The notes under the pieces: generated by a model
The model's database searches: none
Seen by the model: the letters and a program-made list of their open reading frames with translations, nothing else
What the model was told of the DNA's origin: nothing
In this document: positions 1 through 5,569 of the stretch, piece after piece
How positions within the stretch are numbered: the first letter of the stretch is position 1
How the letters are laid out: each line of letters starts with the position of its first letter
Source: an uncultured Lachnospiraceae bacterium
GTDB lineage: Bacteria; Bacillota_A; Clostridia; Lachnospirales; Lachnospiraceae
Direction of reading: 5' to 3'
Length of the DNA: 8,372 nucleotides
NCBI GenBank assembly: GCA_910587495.1
Contig: CAJUMT010000152.1
Coordinates: 1-8,372 of the forward strand
Translations under genes and position numbers: made by a program

Positions 1-352
1 TGACCAGAGGCAGAATATTGATATTGAACACTACCTTTTTGACCAGATAATTGTACTCTAAAAGCGCATTGGTTCCATTGCTTAAACTTTCTGAAAAGTA
101 AAACCATGGAACGATTCCGCTGACCAGCCATAAGACAAACGGTACATGGATGCCCTGTTTTAATTCTGCCGTCGCATTGTTAAGCCCGATCTGAAAGACA
201 AACCAATACACCAACACAATAACCACCGGTTGGACCATCGCCCAGACCACACCGAAATAAGAACCCGCATATCTGGTCTTAAAGTCATTTTTGGAAAGTT
301 TCCAGATCAGCTTTCTGTTCTTCCAGAAATCCAGAAACATATGATCCGCCAT
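1..352 (-). CDS. ABC-2 type polysaccharide/O-antigen/teichoic-acid export permease, N-terminal part
   Basis: This is the first 117 residues of an integral membrane permease; the gene runs off the left edge, so the C-terminus is not visible. Proteins of the Wzm/TagG/RgpC family pair with a Wzt/TagH-type ATPase to move lipid-linked polysaccharide across the cytoplasmic membrane. The N-terminal amphipathic stretch followed by KNDFKTRYAGSYFGVVWA (about residues 21-38) is the family hallmark, and hydrophobic segments lie at about 36-56 and 71-88. The ATG at 352 has an ideal AAGGAGG ribosome site six bases upstream, and that site overlaps the rfbC stop codon, so the two genes are translationally close and cotranscribed. 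Its place behind rfbA and rfbC suggests a rhamnose-containing polymer as cargo, which is inference. The ATPase partner would be expected just beyond the left edge. Which polymer it carries cannot be read from this fragment. Confidence 0.88.
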   Translation of the reverse strand, partial: MADHMFLDFWKNRKLIWKLSKNDFKTRYAGSYFGVVWAMVQPVVIVLVYWFVFQIGLNNATAELKQGIHVPFVLWLVSGIVPWFYFSESLSNGTNALLEYNYLVKKVVFNINILPLV

Positions 353-363
353 ATGGATCCTCC

Positions 364-915
364 TTACCGTTTCAGTTCGCCGATACCGCCCCACTTTTGA
401 TCTTTTTCGGAAATCGTAAGTTCCATGCCCTGCGGTATAGGCCAGTCTACCCCGATCTTGGGATCGCTCCACAAAATTCCACCTTCGTCATTAGGATGAT
501 AAAAATCCGTACATTTATAGACGAACTCCGCAAAGTCCGACAGCACCAGAAAGCCATGGGCAAAATTTTTCGGAATGAAAAACTGCTTTTTATTTTCCGC
601 AGACAAAAGCACGCCATGCCATTGACCATAAGTCGCAGAACCCGGCCTTAAATCCACGGCCACGTCAAACACTTCTCCCGATACTACCCGCACCAGCTTA
701 TCCTGGGGATACTGGATCTGAAAATGCAGCCCTCTTAAAACGCCTCTTTTGGACGCGGACTGGTTGTCCTGCACAAACTCCATATCAATCCCTGCCGCGG
801 CATAATCCTTATAGTTATATGTTTCCATAAAATACCCGCGCTCATCCCCGAATACCGCAGGAGTAATCACTTTTAACCCTTCAATCTCACAAGTTTTTAC
901 CGTAATCTTTCCCAT
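364..915 (-). CDS. rfbC: dTDP-4-dehydrorhamnose 3,5-epimerase
   Basis: RfbC (RmlC) is a cytoplasmic cupin enzyme that epimerises C3 and C5 of dTDP-4-keto-6-deoxyglucose, the third step towards dTDP-L-rhamnose. With the start at 915 it has 183 residues, the usual family length. Visible signatures, in that numbering, are GDERGYFMETYN (23-34), RGLHFQ with the catalytic histidine (H64), a conserved lysine in QDKLVR (K74), the FAHGFLVL strand (118-125), the conserved FVYKCTDFYHP block with the catalytic tyrosine position, and SDPKIGVDWP near the end. An ATG at 933 would add six residues (MERKYE). The start at 915 is preferred because it has GGAGAG ten bases upstream and its leader aligns with that of rfbA, whereas the ATG at 933 lies inside that ribosome site. 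It sits between rfbA and the export permease in one operon. Function is secure; only the start is uncertain. Confidence 0.95.
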   Translation of the reverse strand: MGKITVKTCEIEGLKVITPAVFGDERGYFMETYNYKDYAAAGIDMEFVQDNQSASKRGVLRGLHFQIQYPQDKLVRVVSGEVFDVAVDLRPGSATYGQWHGVLLSAENKKQFFIPKNFAHGFLVLSDFAEFVYKCTDFYHPNDEGGILWSDPKIGVDWPIPQGMELTISEKDQKWGGIGELKR

Positions 916-925
916 TTCGTATTTT

Positions 926-931
926 CTCTCC
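926..931 (-). promoter_or_regulatory. Ribosome binding site that decides the rfbC start
   Basis: GGAGAG read on the minus strand lies ten bases before the ATG at 915. The in-frame ATG at 933 overlaps the front of this motif. The rfbA leader shows the same pattern, with an ATG-like triplet directly in front of its GGAGG, which is not its start. By analogy the start at 915 is the likelier one. Confidence 0.6.
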
Positions 932-945
932 ATTATAGTTCCGTA

Positions 946-955
946 TTAAGTTCCG
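946..955 (-). repeat. Third, partial copy of the CGGAACTTAA intergenic motif
   Basis: CGGAACTTAA on the minus strand directly follows the rfbA stop codon. It matches the last ten bases of the 15-bp repeat found twice between the propeller gene and rfbA (1844-1858 and 1950-1964). A further CGGAAC lies a few bases downstream, just before the rfbC ribosome site. All copies sit at gene junctions of the same operon. Function is unknown. Confidence 0.5.
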
Positions 956-957
956 TT

Positions 958-1827
958 TTATAACCCGTTTGCCACATCTACCAAGTACTGTCCATACGCA
1001 GTTTTCATCAGAGGCTCCGCCAGTTTTAGGAGCTGCTCCTTACTGATAAATTTCCTTCGGAAAGCGATTTCCTCAATACAGGAAATATAAAGCCCCTGCC
1101 TCTTCTGGAACGCCGCAACAAAATCTGCAGCATCCAAAAGCGCGTCGTGATTTCCCGTATCCAGCCATGCAAAACCACGCCCCAGCGTCTCCACCCGCAG
1201 CGTGCCTCTTCTTAAATATTCATTGTTGATGCTGGTAATCTCAATCTCCCCTCTGGCCGAGGGTTTTACATTTTTTGCGATCTTTACCACATCATTATCA
1301 TAAAAATACAATCCCGGCACCGCATAATTGGACTTTGGATGTTCCGGCTTCTCCTCAATGGACACTGCCATACCGTTCTCGTCAAATTCTACCACACCAT
1401 ACTCTCTTGGGTCCCTTACATAATAACCGAAAATAGTAGCGCCGCTTTCATGGGATGCAACCCGTTTTAATACTTTGGAAAAGCTCTGACCGTAAAAAAT
1501 ATTGTCCCCTAATATAAGCGCCACACTGTCTTTTCCGATAAACTCTTCCCCGATCAAAAAAGCGTCCGCAAGGCCTCTGGGCTGTTCCTGCACCGCGTAA
1601 GCAAATTTCATTCCCAACTGTTCTCCGTCTCCTAACAGCTCTTCAAACATGGGAAGATCCCTGGGGGTAGAAATAATAAGCACCTCCCGAATACCCGCCA
1701 GCATCAGAATAGACAAAGGATAATAGATCATCGGTTTGTCATAGACCGGCATAATCTGCTTTGATACTGCTTTGGTCAAAGGATACAGCCTCGTGCCGGA
1801 CCCTCCCGCCAATATAATTCCTTTCAT
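958..1827 (-). CDS. rfbA: Glucose-1-phosphate thymidylyltransferase
   Basis: RfbA (RmlA) joins glucose-1-phosphate and dTTP to give dTDP-glucose and pyrophosphate, the first and allosterically controlled step of dTDP-L-rhamnose synthesis in the cytoplasm. The 289-residue length is standard. The nucleotide-binding loop GGSGTRLYPLT is at residues 8-18, followed by KQIMPVYDKPMIYYPL at 23-38 with the substrate-contacting lysines. ILGDN at 105-109 carries the metal-binding aspartate. EEKP at 158-161, VPGLYFYD at 170-177, RGEIEITSIN at 192-201 and the GFAWLDTGNHDAL block at 218-230 are all typical. The ATG at 1827 has GGAGG nine bases upstream. It is preceded by the repeat-flanked hairpin and followed 42 bp on by rfbC. 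The feedback site bound by dTDP-rhamnose in the family cannot be judged here. No truncation or missing key residue was noticed. Confidence 0.97.
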   Translation of the reverse strand: MKGIILAGGSGTRLYPLTKAVSKQIMPVYDKPMIYYPLSILMLAGIREVLIISTPRDLPMFEELLGDGEQLGMKFAYAVQEQPRGLADAFLIGEEFIGKDSVALILGDNIFYGQSFSKVLKRVASHESGATIFGYYVRDPREYGVVEFDENGMAVSIEEKPEHPKSNYAVPGLYFYDNDVVKIAKNVKPSARGEIEITSINNEYLRRGTLRVETLGRGFAWLDTGNHDALLDAADFVAAFQKRQGLYISCIEEIAFRRKFISKEQLLKLAEPLMKTAYGQYLVDVANGL

Positions 1828-1843
1828 AATCTTTAACCTCCAT

Positions 1844-1858
1844 TTAAGTTCCGCAACT
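1844..1858 (-). repeat. 15-bp direct repeat, copy 2 (next to the rfbA ribosome site)
   Basis: AGTTGCGGAACTTAA on the minus strand is identical to the copy at 1950-1964 and lies 106 bp from it. This copy directly precedes ATGGAGG, the rfbA ribosome-site region. The two copies bracket the hairpin at 1866-1932. Confidence 0.8.
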
Positions 1859-1865
1859 CCTCTCC

Positions 1866-1932
1866 CAATGCCCCTTTACTGAGAGGATTTCCGGTCGCAA
1901 AAAGACGCGTCCGTAAATCCTCTCGGGCATTG
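1866..1932 (-). repeat. Long interrupted inverted repeat (67-nt hairpin) between the propeller gene and rfbA
   Basis: Three nested arm pairs can be read directly. CAATGCCC (1866-1873) pairs with GGGCATTG (1925-1932). GAGAGGATTT (1881-1890) pairs with AAATCCTCTC (1915-1924). CGGTCGC (1892-1898) pairs with GCGTCCG (1907-1913) with one central mismatch. One arm carries a seven-base bulge (1874-1880) and the loop is eight bases. About 24 base pairs form in 67 nt. No T-run follows on either strand, so it is not a normal intrinsic terminator. It could be a small non-autonomous element, an mRNA stability or processing stem, or a regulatory leader of rfbA. Confidence 0.75.
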
Positions 1933-1949
1933 TCCGTTCCGTTGCTGTT

Positions 1950-1964
1950 TTAAGTTCCGCAACT
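1950..1964 (-). repeat. 15-bp direct repeat, copy 1 (contains the stop codon of the propeller gene)
   Basis: AGTTGCGGAACTTAA is identical to 1844-1858. It encodes the last residues (Cys-Gly-Thr) and the TAA stop of the upstream CDS. That a coding end is repeated exactly in front of the next gene suggests duplication during insertion of the intervening 106-bp unit. Confidence 0.8.
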
Positions 1965-2960
1965 TTGCTCCACATCCACTGCCCTAAGCAGCAGATCGCA
2001 GTCTGTCAAAAAGTTTCGGGCGAACAGAAAATACCTCTGCCCATCTATCTCTTTTACTTCATAAAGACGTACTGACCGATTATCCGGCATAGCCGACGGC
2101 ATATATGTGCTGACAGGCTCGAAGTCCGGCGTGTAGTCCGAATAATAGACCGACGCCCCCTGATAGCTTTCTCCTACACAGTCGTAATCACTGCTCACAT
2201 AAAGCCGCCATCCTTCTTCTACAGGTTCACATACCGCCATCTCATTGTCCGCCAGGGCAGGGAGCAACTCTTTTGGTGCTTCCCATGTCTTGCCGTCGTC
2301 CGAAGACGTCATAACACAGATGGCTGACGGCCCTTTATCATACTCTTCCATCTCAAAAAAGTAATGCAAAACGCCCCCGACATACTTAAGATCTCCGTCT
2401 TCTAAGTTCTTTTTTCTATTCAGGATATCTGTCACATATTCCCAATTCCTAAGATCTTCTGAGCGGAACAATTTCACCGTATAGGTTCCGTTATCTCCAT
2501 CCGGACTAGGATTATTGATCGTGCCGTCAATTCTGGTATGAGTCAGATACCAGGTATCATCCGCTTTGATCAGGATCGGGTCGATGGCCAGCGCATCCGT
2601 CTTAAGCACCATCTGATCACCCAAAAATTCATAATCCTCTGAAAGCCGCAGAATATGCGTTTCATTTTTATGATTACTGTAAGCAACTCTATAGGTGCTT
2701 CGGTCTGCTTCCTCTCCTTCCTGTACATAGAGCCAGGAAGCCGAAAGCCCGTCATACTGCACAGTTACGTTTCCTTTCAGATCCAGGATACGGATGCCTT
2801 CATCTACGCTGGTAATAATATGGTCCCCGATAAATTTAGCGTCCGCATTATGATATTTTAATAATGTAAATCCATAATCCTTTACATCCGTCTTACCCAG
2901 GATAAAAGCCAGCGCCCCAATCAGGACGCCCAGCGCCCCGATCACAAGTTTTTTCATCAT
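1950..2960 (-). CDS. Membrane-anchored beta-propeller protein, sialidase/GH43-like fold, unknown substrate
   Basis: The 336-residue product has a short basic N-terminus and a hydrophobic stretch (about 5-21) with no lipobox, suggesting an uncleaved signal anchor or signal peptide that places the rest outside the membrane. The body is rich in short beta-strand repeats typical of five- or six-bladed propellers. SSDDGKTW (219-226) is an exact Asp-box (SxDxGxTW) as seen in sialidases and BNR-repeat proteins. IDPILIKADDTWYLTHT (126-142) and RSEDLRNWEYV (166-176) resemble strand patterns of GH43/GH32/GH130-type glycosidases. I cannot assign catalytic residues or a substrate. It is the promoter-proximal gene of an rfbA-rfbC-permease operon, so a role in trimming or binding the exported polysaccharide is plausible inference. 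Two adjacent ATGs (2960 and 2957) follow GAGGAA; the first has the usual spacing. It may be a non-enzymatic carbohydrate-binding propeller. Confidence 0.7.
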   Translation of the reverse strand: MMKKLVIGALGVLIGALAFILGKTDVKDYGFTLLKYHNADAKFIGDHIITSVDEGIRILDLKGNVTVQYDGLSASWLYVQEGEEADRSTYRVAYSNHKNETHILRLSEDYEFLGDQMVLKTDALAIDPILIKADDTWYLTHTRIDGTINNPSPDGDNGTYTVKLFRSEDLRNWEYVTDILNRKKNLEDGDLKYVGGVLHYFFEMEEYDKGPSAICVMTSSDDGKTWEAPKELLPALADNEMAVCEPVEEGWRLYVSSDYDCVGESYQGASVYYSDYTPDFEPVSTYMPSAMPDNRSVRLYEVKEIDGQRYFLFARNFLTDCDLLLRAVDVEQSCGT

Positions 2961-2995
2961 TGTTTCCTCATTAGCTGCCGCCAGATAATGGTAGG

Positions 2996-3024
2996 ATTAT
3001 AACATTATTACACAATTATTACAA
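2996..3024 (-). promoter_or_regulatory. Strong sigma-A type promoter for the propeller-rfbA-rfbC-permease operon
   Basis: On the minus strand TTGTAA (3024-3019), a 17-base spacer and a perfect TATAAT (3001-2996) are present, with TG one base before the -10 hexamer (extended -10). Transcription would start near 2989, giving a leader of about 30 nt carrying the GAGGAA ribosome site. This is the best promoter match in the window. Confidence 0.75.
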
Positions 3025-3030
3025 GTACCA

Positions 3031-3059
3031 TGGATTTTTAAAGGGGAACATGATATATT
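3031..3059 (+). promoter_or_regulatory. Candidate promoter for the GT39-like gene
   Basis: An extended -10 element, TG-A-TATATT (3051-3059), lies with a weak -35 (TGGATT, 3031-3036) at 17-base spacing. The predicted start near 3066 leaves a leader of about 40 nt before the ATG at 3107. It is back to back with the minus-strand promoter, so the two transcripts would diverge from the same 60 bp. The -35 is poor, hence moderate confidence. Confidence 0.4.
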
Positions 3060-3106
3060 AAAAGAAATTGACAGATGTACAAATCATTATTTGGAGACCG
3101 CAGATT

Positions 3107-4639
3107 ATGAAAAATATCTATTCTACTTTTATAACCCTTATTCATAAATATTATGCTTTTCTTTTCCTCCTCCTGGCCGCTGCAACCGGCTTCTTATGCT
3201 TTCGCTGCCTGGGCGGCGCATCCATCGACTCCTGGGACGAGGCGCGGCATGGGATCTCCGCTTATGAAATGATAAAAAATCATAATTACCTGATCAACAC
3301 TTTTGAGGGAAGCCCTGACTACTGGAACGTCAAGCCCCCGCTTTCTTTCTGGACTATAATCGCCGGTTTTAAACTGTTTGGCTATACCGCGGTGGGACTC
3401 CGTTTTTTCTCCGCCCTGTCTTATTTTGCGACGGTTGTCATAACCGGACTTTTCACCAGGCGTTACGGAAAACTTGCATCCCTTTTTACCATGGCGTTTC
3501 TTATGGCAAATTATTTCCCTTTTAAAGCGCATCTGGTGCGCGCAGGGGACGCAGACAGCCTGTACCTTCTTTTATTTACACTGGCTATGCTGGCTATGCT
3601 AAGAATCCGGGAAGACGCGCGTTGGCTCTTTGCCTGCGGACTGTGTTTTTCCCTGGCCTTTCTGACCAAAAGCTTTCATGCAGGCGCGATTGCTGCCGTA
3701 GGAGGACTGTTTCTTCTATTAACCGGAGAAATAAAAAGACTGCGCCCCCGCGTCTGGGCTGGTTTCCTTTTGTCGGCTGTCCTTCCTGTTCTTATATGGG
3801 GATTTTTGCGCTTCCAATATGACGGCACGCTCTTTTTTCGAAATATGTACGAAGCAGATATTGCCGGACGTACCGCTCTTGGCGGAACTGAAGGGCATGG
3901 AGCGCCTTTTATGTTTTATATAGTTTCCATTTTGTGGAACTTTGACTATATTTACGGATTTTTAAGCCTGATCCTTCTGCTTGGAATCTGTTATCTTTTG
4001 ATCCGTCCGCTGCGGGCAATAGATACGCCGCTCCCTCAAAATGACCAGATCGGCATTCTTTTATGGCTTTTTATTCCTCTTTTGTTATTTTCCTGCATAT
4101 CCACCAAACTGATGTGGTATGTATACCCATGCCTTGTACCCCTTTGCCTGCTGGCTGCGGTCTTTTTGGCGCGCTTTTTGGAAAACCCGGAAATACCGGC
4201 CTGGATTCTGCTTTTATGCCTTCTATCTACCGGTACGGGAACACTTTTCTTTTTATGGGAAAACTATGCGGACAATGTGCGGGGCGTCCGCACAAATGAT
4301 TTACAGACATTTGTGATGGAACAATTTGACCGGGACGGCGCATTGGCAGGTTCCGTTGTCTATCTGGACGCGTATGACCCATTCCTCTATGCCAATACCG
4401 ACAAATGGGAACAGAACATGCGCCTGCTGGCCATGATGGAAGGCGACCTTAATTGCCGGGACGGCGGGGCAGAAGCTTATCTGGCGGACGAAAATCCCTG
4501 CCTTTTGATCCTGTCCATTCCGTTTTTGCAGGATCACCCGGAATTAGAAGAACATGAAATACTGGCGGATAACGGGCAATATTTGTTATTGCGACAGCCC
4601 CATGAACTTGCCGGAAACAGGATATATGCAGTAGAATAA
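3107..4639 (+). CDS. GT39/ArnT-like polyprenyl-phosphate-sugar glycosyltransferase, multi-span membrane protein
   Basis: This is a 510-residue polytopic membrane protein of the GT-C fold (PMT/ArnT/GT39-GT83 group). Such enzymes transfer a sugar from a polyprenyl-phosphate carrier to an acceptor on the outer face of the membrane. After the first span (about 15-35) comes DSWDEARHG (41-49), the extracytoplasmic Asp-Glu motif that is catalytic in the family. YWNVKPPLSFW (72-82) is the typical KPPL loop motif. About ten further hydrophobic segments reach residue 384, and STKLMWYVYPCLVP (332-345) matches the conserved S-x-K...Y..P motif before the last spans. The final 125 residues are soluble and probably external. 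A TTG at 3068 would add 13 residues, but ATG 3107 has GGAG ten bases upstream and gives a normal N-terminus, so it is preferred. It diverges from the rhamnose/export operon and is followed without a terminator by the GNAT gene. Donor and acceptor are unknown; a link to the neighbouring polysaccharide is inference. Confidence 0.85.
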   Translation: MKNIYSTFITLIHKYYAFLFLLLAAATGFLCFRCLGGASIDSWDEARHGISAYEMIKNHNYLINTFEGSPDYWNVKPPLSFWTIIAGFKLFGYTAVGLRFFSALSYFATVVITGLFTRRYGKLASLFTMAFLMANYFPFKAHLVRAGDADSLYLLLFTLAMLAMLRIREDARWLFACGLCFSLAFLTKSFHAGAIAAVGGLFLLLTGEIKRLRPRVWAGFLLSAVLPVLIWGFLRFQYDGTLFFRNMYEADIAGRTALGGTEGHGAPFMFYIVSILWNFDYIYGFLSLILLLGICYLLIRPLRAIDTPLPQNDQIGILLWLFIPLLLFSCISTKLMWYVYPCLVPLCLLAAVFLARFLENPEIPAWILLLCLLSTGTGTLFFLWENYADNVRGVRTNDLQTFVMEQFDRDGALAGSVVYLDAYDPFLYANTDKWEQNMRLLAMMEGDLNCRDGGAEAYLADENPCLLILSIPFLQDHPELEEHEILADNGQYLLLRQPHELAGNRIYAVE

Positions 4640-4668
4640 GTGCAGAAAATATGTGAGAAAAAAAGAAA

Positions 4669-4672
4669 GGAG
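4669..4672 (+). promoter_or_regulatory. Ribosome binding site that selects a TTG start for the GNAT gene
   Basis: GGAG within AAAGGAG lies seven bases before the TTG at 4680. The upstream in-frame GTG at 4653 has no ribosome site and would place this motif inside the coding sequence. Confidence 0.7.
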
Positions 4673-4679
4673 TTTCGTA

Positions 4680-5345
4680 TTGATTAAAATCAGAAACGAA
4701 AAAGAAGAAGATTACAGGATTGTGGAGGATATGACAAGAAAAGCTTTTTATAACCTGTATATTCCGGGATGCACCGAGCACTACCTGGTGCATCATATGC
4801 GCGGGCACGAAGATTTTATACCGGAGCTGGATTTTGTCCTGGAGCGGGACGGCCAGGTGATTGGAAATATCATGTATACCAAAGCCAGACTGGTGGACGA
4901 AGCAGGCATGGAAAAGGAGATTCTCACCTTCGGGCCTGTCTGCATCCTGCCGGAATATCAAAGAATGGGTTATGGAAAGAAACTGATGGAACACTCCTTT
5001 GCGCAGGCCGTACGGTTGGGATATGACGTGATCGTTATCTTCGGAAGCCCTGCCAATTATGTAGGGCGCGGCTTTCAAAGCTGCAGAAAATATCAGATCT
5101 GCACCAAAGACGGACGGTATCCGGCGGCCATGATGGTGAAAGAGCTTTGCCCCCATGCGCTGGATGGCAGGAAATGGGTGTATCATGGCAGCCCTGTGAT
5201 GGAATTTTCGGAAGAAGAGGCACAGCGTTATGATGACACGCTGGAACCGATGAAAAAGGAACATCGGCCTAGCCAGGAAGAATTTTACATTATGAGCCAT
5301 TCTTTCCTTGACTTCCTTCCCGATTCGCCCTATACTGCTATGTAG
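4680..5345 (+). CDS. GNAT family N-acetyltransferase (YhbS-like)
   Basis: This is a 221-residue cytoplasmic acetyltransferase that would use acetyl-CoA to acylate an amino group; the acceptor is unknown. It opens with IKIRNEKEEDYRIVEDM, the usual first strand and helix of the fold. The central strand LTFGPVCILPEYQRMGYG runs at about residues 82-99. Its QRMGYG (94-99) is the Q/RxxGxG/A pyrophosphate-binding loop, and VCILPEYQ is the typical beta-4 lead-in. GYDVIVIFGSPANYVGRGF (114-132) matches the 'G.p.yY...GF' part of YhbS-like proteins. The tail from about 150 on is less typical and may form a C-terminal extension. The start is taken as TTG at 4680, decided by AAAGGAG. It lies 40 bp behind the glycosyltransferase gene with no terminator between, so the two are probably cotranscribed. 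A functional link to that gene cannot be shown from sequence. Confidence 0.85.
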   Translation: MIKIRNEKEEDYRIVEDMTRKAFYNLYIPGCTEHYLVHHMRGHEDFIPELDFVLERDGQVIGNIMYTKARLVDEAGMEKEILTFGPVCILPEYQRMGYGKKLMEHSFAQAVRLGYDVIVIFGSPANYVGRGFQSCRKYQICTKDGRYPAAMMVKELCPHALDGRKWVYHGSPVMEFSEEEAQRYDDTLEPMKKEHRPSQEEFYIMSHSFLDFLPDSPYTAM

Positions 5346-5382
5346 GAACTATTGATTTGACCAAAAGAAAGGAGGACAATTT

Positions 5383-5466
5383 ATGACTTACGCAAACTAC
5401 TTTTCAAACGCAACTGTATATCACATTTCACGCGGAGGCCTGATTGTCCACCCGATGGTCGGATAA
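5383..5466 (+). CDS. Short ORF of 27 codons with a strong ribosome site; unrecognised peptide
   Basis: ATG at 5383 opens 27 codons ending in TAA at 5464-5466. The ribosome site AAAGGAGG, seven bases upstream, is better than those of several full genes here, which argues that this ORF is translated. The peptide starts MTYANYFSNA and ends GLIVHPMVG. It has one Arg, two His, three Tyr and no Lys, Cys, Asp or Glu, so it is nearly uncharged. It has no clear signal peptide, no convincing membrane span and no known precursor-peptide motif that I recognise. It lies 37 bp after the GNAT gene and about 100 bp before rtcB. It could be a leader peptide controlling rtcB, a small functional peptide, or a decayed gene start. 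I do not recognise the family. Confidence 0.5.
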   Translation: MTYANYFSNATVYHISRGGLIVHPMVG

Positions 5467-5475
5467 TCGATAATC
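5462..5475 (+). repeat. Tandem 7-bp repeat over the short-ORF stop codon
   Basis: GATAATC occurs twice head to tail (5462-5468 and 5469-5475); the first copy contains the TAA stop of the 27-codon ORF. It may be chance in an A/T-rich stretch. Confidence 0.4.
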
Positions 5476-5500
5476 AAAAAACGCCTTGTCTTTTTTGGTG

Positions 5501-5530
5501 TGCCTCTGCGTCTATGCAGGGGTATTTTTA
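5501..5530 (+). terminator. Candidate intrinsic terminator or attenuator before rtcB
   Basis: CCTCTGC (5503-5509) pairs with GCAGGGG (5516-5522) with one G-U pair around a six-base loop. Two more pairs at the base (TG with TA) bring the stem to nine. Five T residues follow directly (5525-5529), giving a terminator shape. The right arm is shared with an alternative hairpin (5519-5555), so this stem may be conditional. Confidence 0.45.
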
Positions 5531-5555
5531 CGCCCTAAAACGGGTTTTATACCCC
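5519..5555 (+). promoter_or_regulatory. Alternative hairpin upstream of rtcB, mutually exclusive with the terminator-like stem
   Basis: GGGGTAT (5519-5525) and ATACCCC (5549-5555) are perfect complements, and CCC (5533-5535) can pair with GGG (5542-5544) inside. The left arm reuses bases 5519-5524, which form the right arm of the stem at 5501-5524, so only one stem can exist at a time. In addition TGGTGT (5496-5501) is complementary to ACACCA (5565-5570), which ends on the first base of the rtcB start codon. The layout resembles a two-state leader, but no known riboswitch was recognised. Confidence 0.4.
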
Positions 5556-5569
5556 TTTATATCTACACC

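Noticed and set aside
1866..1932. Rho-independent terminator between the propeller gene and rfbA
   Set aside because: No T-run follows the stem on either strand, and the stem is longer and more interrupted than an ordinary terminator.
1828..1949. Integron attC site as an explanation of the hairpin between the propeller gene and rfbA
   Set aside because: The R-box and L-box consensus (RYYYAAC and GTTRRRY) is not present at the ends, and there is no cassette structure.
3068..3106. TTG start at 3068, and the consensus-like TTGACA at 3068-3073 as a -35 box
   Set aside because: The TTG has no ribosome site and would prefix an atypical N-terminus. No acceptable -10 lies 15-19 bases after the TTGACA.
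4449..5300. Long minus-strand open frame of 283 codons opposite the GNAT gene
   Set aside because: The product has no recognisable family features, lacks a good ribosome site, and mirrors the well-supported GNAT coding frame and the end of the glycosyltransferase gene; it is an antisense shadow.
5486..5569. N-terminal extension of RtcB from a TTG at 5486
   Set aside because: It would add 28 residues unlike known RtcB proteins, has no ribosome site, and runs through the predicted hairpins; the conserved N-terminus begins at 5570.
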